A stretch of DNA of 64,000 nt, from contig JAKZAP010000004.1 in assembly GCA_023053575.1 (NCBI GenBank), positions 16,193,624 to 16,257,623 of the forward strand. The letters run 5' to 3'. The position numbers and the translations under genes were made by a program. The notes beneath the pieces are model-generated. The model had not been told where the DNA came from. It saw nothing but the letters and a program-made list of their open reading frames with translations, and made no database searches. This document shows, piece after piece, positions 27,501-33,500 of the stretch (positions are counted from its first letter, which is position 1; each line of letters opens with the position of its first letter). Source of the stretch: Branchinecta lynchi. Lineage: Eukaryota > Arthropoda > Branchiopoda > Anostraca > Branchinectidae.

Positions 27501-30500
27501 AGGGTATTGCTTGCTGCATTCTTGAGGGCAAATTTCTCTTTCGCGGGTTTTGTTTTGATTGTTCTTAATTTATTTTCAGTTCGCAAGATGAGCACGCTTT
27601 CATCACCTCCCCTTTCCGCCGCTTCCAGGAAATATTGTTCCCCGCCTTGTCGTTGTGTCAAGCCATGCTGGCAGCCTTGGGTTCCGAGCACAGGGCAGTC
27701 CGAGAGCAGGTAAGGTCAGACAATACCATTTCCTTTTCACACGTCTACGAGTTTCGTTTCTGACTGATTTGGGGGGTTTTGTTCTTTCCTCGTAAACCTT
27801 CTCAGAAATACTGATCTTTAATGCACAAAGGCTCGTTTAAATTCTCGCACACAAGTTGATCGATGGTCGTCTTCTGTACTAGAGAAAGTTGGAAACTTAT
27901 GTTGGGAAACGGTATTTGAAAAGATGGGAAGAGATAGGAACGATTAGAAAAGAAAAATGACATCGCTTGATCTCAACAACATTGAACAGTGATGACGACG
28001 TTAGTTACGTTACGGATGCAGGAGAATATATTCACGGTTTGGCTTTCCTGGTAAAGTGGCAATAGCCTGTGAATGCGTGTTACATTACTACTTTATTTTA
28101 GGTCCTTGGACTCCTGTTGGCGCATAGCGAAACCGTTGGTAGCATCCTTCGCGGTGGTCAAAACTTCGATGACCTCCATCACCTAGAAGAAGTGGCGCTC
28201 CTGACCAGCGTCATCAGCAAGTCTTCCTCCATCGGTATGCATTCCTTTCTCTTAGCCCTGAAGGAAGTTTCCTTGATATTTTAGGAGCCAGTGGCCTAGT
28301 TTTTGGATTGTATTATTATTATTCAAACAGAATTTGTATGAATTGTAGTGTAAAGGACTCGAAAATACTGTACTGCAGTTCTATTATTCTCGGAATTAGA
28401 GCATTTAAAGTGTAGCTTTTTTGTCTCTTTACTCTGTTTTTTATCTAGCGCGTAGGACACGTGGAGAGGTATAACCAACAAAATAATCGCGCGAAAACGA
28501 GAATGGTTTCCAAGGGTTTTCCTCAGCTTTTCTTCTTTTTTCGTTGCGATTGTTTTTATGTCAGGCAAAAACACTTCTTAGTAGTTTTACTAAGTACTTA
28601 TTTTTCGATAGCTTGTTAAAGAACCTTAAAGCCGAGCAATGGTCATTGCTTGATACTCTAAGCCCCTGGACAGGACGCAGATCCGTTCTTATATTTTCTC
28701 TTGTGAATTGTACGCAGCGAGCAGTTGTCTTCCTTTTCTGGCCGTGAATAGAAAAAGGCCGAAATGTTCGACCCAGTCATGTAATGCTCCTTCATGACGT
28801 GATCGCTATCCCACGGAAACGACGAAAACACTAAGGTACTAAAATTACTAGTATTTTAGAAACAATAGACATGTAGTTTAGTCGTCCATGTCGACTTTGA
28901 GCCAGCATTCATGTATTTTCTTCCTTCCTAGCCATTTTTTCGGAGGTCAGCGCGATGTCGCCAGAAGGCAACGAAGAGATCAGGGCGCAAGTGAACAGGC
29001 TTCAGAACCTTTGCTTAGGCCTCCTTCCGCTGTATACCCCAACCGATGCAGCGGTTGCGCGCTTGGTCCGTTGCCCAGGAGTTCAGGAAGATGCAAACCC
29101 CCACACTGCAAGGCACAAAGCTATCAGACTGTACTTGCAGGTCAGTTTTTGTTGCGCAAAATCTCTCGGATTGACTATACCCAACTGTCAAGGATGCGCG
29201 TTTTTGTCCCTACGACAACTTTCCTTTTTCCTGCTATTTGTGGAAGGCCTTAACTCGCTGTCGTGGCTCACTGTTCTTACATCGAAGTCGGACAGACAAG
29301 GGAGTCTAATTCATTCCGGTTTGTTCTTAGTCGCAGTCAGAGCAAAATAACACTAAGGAGTAGCGCCAGGACTTGACAAAATTGACACACACTTGAATAG
29401 CATGGACACTAGCACCACTGGGGATAAAGAACATCCCTATTGAAACTCAATCAGTCTTTTACCAGCGCTGGCTCCGATAACTTCATATTCTGAACATAGC
29501 AAAAAATGATACAGCTTCCACTGATTCCTTGGTATGTGCAGACCGCACTTTTGCATTACTAGAAATTTCTGAACCCGAAAGTTCGTCTCGCTTTAAATGC
29601 CGTAAGCCAAAGCATGGAAAGCATAGGTATTGGCGCTACTCCTTAGTGTTACTTTGCTCTGGTCGCGGTCAAGCAAGCGATCTGGCAATATGCCTATCGC
29701 TGGCCCCGGGTTCCTCTTTACATATTTGATGTCACGACTCGAAGCTCTGACAGCTTTTTCAAAACGAAAAAAGCTTAAACCGTTTGACTGTTAGGTTTCA
29801 TGAAACGTGACCCTTAAAAAGTCCATATTAAGAATATTCTGTGCATCCTTAATAGCGTAGGGAGCTTTCTGACTGCGATTGATCATAACTTAAGCGAAGT
29901 ACTCAGCTATAGGAGTATATAGTACAAGGGTTAGAACTGAACTTGAGAAATAGGATTTCGCCGTAATTTCCTTTCTTTCCTTTAGGTGTGCTTGAATCTT
30001 CTTAACATTGCGCTGAACATGACTTCAGAGGGAGTGACAAAAGCCTATAGCCGACTTGTTTTTGCTCCGTTGTTCACCACTGGAGACCTGAACGGCTCTT
30101 TTGCAGGTAAATTACGAAATACATTTTAAGAAATATTTTATTTTTATACACCCTAGTGTGAAATTTAAATATCCAGCATCTGGTTATCTAGTTTCTCCCT
30201 AGGATTTAATAATCCATGGGACAGAGTGTAGAGAGTATTACCGGTAAAAACCGCCTGCGGTAGCCGTAATTGGCACCCAGATGTAGTAGGGGAAAGTTAT
30301 TTGAGGATCCTGGCATTTTTTATCAACAGAATTGAGTGACAAGCGATACAGGAATGGGCCAGAGAATGCAAATAACAACAGGAAGGAAGTGAATGTTTGT
30401 GCGGTTGTGTCATTGTTTATGACACCTTTGTCGAAGAAAAATCTCGGACGCATCACACGAACGGACATGGAATCAAGTGGAGTCCATCTTTAACGGGAAT

Positions 30501-33500
30501 CAGATTGGAGCTTTGGATTCAACCTTATGGTGGACACACGATTTATAAAGGAACTGAAACTTCCGACTGAACTTCCTAAACTTGTTTTGTTTTAGGATCC
30601 CGATCCGGACAGGCTGCACGATCTGTTGCCCTTGGTGTTGTCGTCAATACCATTCTTGCTGTTGCGTCGAAGGCAAAAACGACAGAACAAGCTAAGGAGA
30701 CGCTCTCTAAAAAGTTAGAAGCAATAGAAAATCTGCCCGCTGATGAACTGGGTCAGGTACTGATTATTCATACTTTATTTTTTCTTTCTTCAGAACAGGA
30801 TTCGGAAGAATAGTAATAAGAGTACTTAGACCGTCTGACGAGAACGTAACCTTAGATCTAGTATTTAACTTGACCTTAGATTAGTACTTCATGTACGTAT
30901 ACGCTCAGGGAGGTCCTTGATCTTGTAAGTACATATTTCAAGTTGAAAACTTTATCTCCCTAGTTTTTTACGAAGACGGCAGATGGCACCCCTTCTGTTA
31001 GCGAGCGCAGAGAGTCGGCGAAGACGGCTGCGAATAAACATAAAGCACGATAAACGGCCTGATGTCGATCTAAATTCACTGACCCTGAGGGAGGTCCTCG
31101 TTCTTGTGACAACATACTTAAAGTTTCTACTTTATATCCCTATAGTTTGTCCCGAAGACGGTGGACGACACCTCATCTGTTAGTGAGCGCAGGGAGTCGG
31201 CACGACAAACTCTTTCTTCTGTTGTCGAGAACCAGAAAAACGAACTCACCCAGTGTCGGCTCATCATGGAAGTCTCACTCATACTGCTCTGGAAACACCT
31301 TGATGGTTTTATGAACATGAATGGAGCCTTAAGTAAGTGTGATTGGTAGGTCTTTTCTCCTCCCCGAAAGTTTTATTCTACTAATTGTTGATACAGATAT
31401 AGATACGCCTAGCAACAGAGCGACGAGGACCCAAATAACAACTAGGCGCTACAATCGTAAAGCTTTGGGAAATTTTGTACAGCACCTTCTGCACTCCTTC
31501 TGTACTATTTCGTTCTGGTTTAACTTATGTTCTTCGAAAGAAGGACATTAAAAAGATGAGATCGTGTTATTTTAAATATGCAAAGCACCTGCTCCACTTG
31601 TCGAAATTATGTCGTAACCATACATTGACGGAGAAGTTTAAAATTCAAGATGTATCTGTTACGCTTTTGGAAACTTGGAAAGTACAGAAACGATGTGCCC
31701 GAAATGATACATCTTAGGGTCCGGACCGGATCCGAGCGCGGTGGGGGGGGGGGCGGAGTTTCCAGAAAAATGCTCAGACTAGAGTGAAACTTGATATCCT
31801 ATTTCCAGGTCCGGTCCTAGGAGGTTGAAGAAAGTATTGTGTGACGTTCTCGTCTACTTTCTAGCACCCCCTATTCGTAACAAGCGCCATGTGAGCTCGT
31901 AGCCCTTGTTGTTCTTTGTTCTTTTCCTTAATTAAAGAGGAGTAGCTGGAGAAAAGTAGCTGAGCGTAGAACAGAAAATCCCAGGAACTGAAACCGAGTA
32001 CAGCTACACAAGCGGCCTTCACAGTTCAGCAACTCTGTACTTCCGTCGTCCCAGGCTTCTGTATAGTGTACTTGTATCCACTGTGGATTTGATTTTTCAC
32101 TGACGATGTTTTTAATACAAGTCGGACCTTCAGCGGATCCGAAAACACATTTGAACAGCTTCATACCGAATATAAAGACATTGGGATTTCTTTCAATGTT
32201 GATAAGACTGTAGTGCTGCTTTCCCTTCGAAAAAGGCGAGTGGCCGTGTTACTGTCTTCTTAGACAGTGTTCAGGTCCTTCTGTTGGAAAAATTAACTTA
32301 CCTTGAAATTGCAATAGGCAGAAATCTGAAAGAAACTGTAAAATTGTCCCTTGAACATCTCAAGAAAAAACTTAGAATCGCTTATGCTTCAATCGTTACA
32401 AATACTAAACATCTGGGGGTCCATTAAATCTTGATGAAAATGTATAACAATCTAACTCTCCCCCCCCCCCCCCCCCCCACGTCCTTCCTCTTTGTCCCGA
32501 TCGGCAGTTCTTTACTGAATCTCAAAAGTTAGTCGTCCGTTGAGTATATTTTCATTTTGCCAAATTTCTTCTCAGTTACCTCTGCTTGGACTGCAAATAG
32601 CTATTTGATGAGTAAATACCGCCTAATCTCACCAACTTCTGTTATTGATAAAATTGCTACAGGATTTTCGTTCTTCTGTGTCAATTTCGTCTGATATAAA
32701 TGAATAGAATAGTAATTTATTCACTCACACTTTCACGGTTACAAAACCAAAATTGGTGAGTACTGTCATAACATAACATTTAAAAGAACGTACAAATGGT
32801 CAAAGGCTATTTAAAATTTCAACAATCTTTGGTATAAAACTGTTTTGGTAACGGCTGTGTTTGGCCGCTACTGGTTGGAATACTGGGACCTTCGTAGAGA
32901 CTGCTCGCTCTTGCCTTTCCCTTACATTGTTGTATGGGGGAGGGAGAAACTCATTGTAGATGGGGTGCGAAATAAGTTTTTTACCGATCTCGAGGCATAG
33001 GTTCAGTCTCCGTTTCTCCAATGTATCAACTGTGTATGTTCTTAGAAGAAGGGAGTAGGGTACTTTTGGGCCTTTATGGATAATATGGAGAGCGCGTTTT
33101 TGGATTCTTTCAAAACGTGAGTTTTGATCTGCAGTTAGACCAAAATGCCACACTGCGCATGCGTACTCCATTAATGGTCTTATGAAAGAGGTGTAAATCC
33201 TGAGGATGTGTAGACTTGGGACATTATGCTTTGATAAAAGCTTTAACATGTTCAGGCTTGAGTTTGCCTTGCGGAGTATTTCTACTGTATTATCTTCCCA
33301 ATCTAAAGTTTCAGTAATAACTACTCCAAGGAGTTTTATTTTTTTTACAGCCAAATTTTCAATGAGCTTTGGTTCAAATTGCGGGGGTGATTTTAAAAAT
33401 GAAATAGTTAAAACAGCACTTTTTTCTTGGTTAACTTGCATATCGGACAAAGACGCTTCATTTTGAATGTCTTCGATGATTGCTGCTGCTGAACTTTTAA

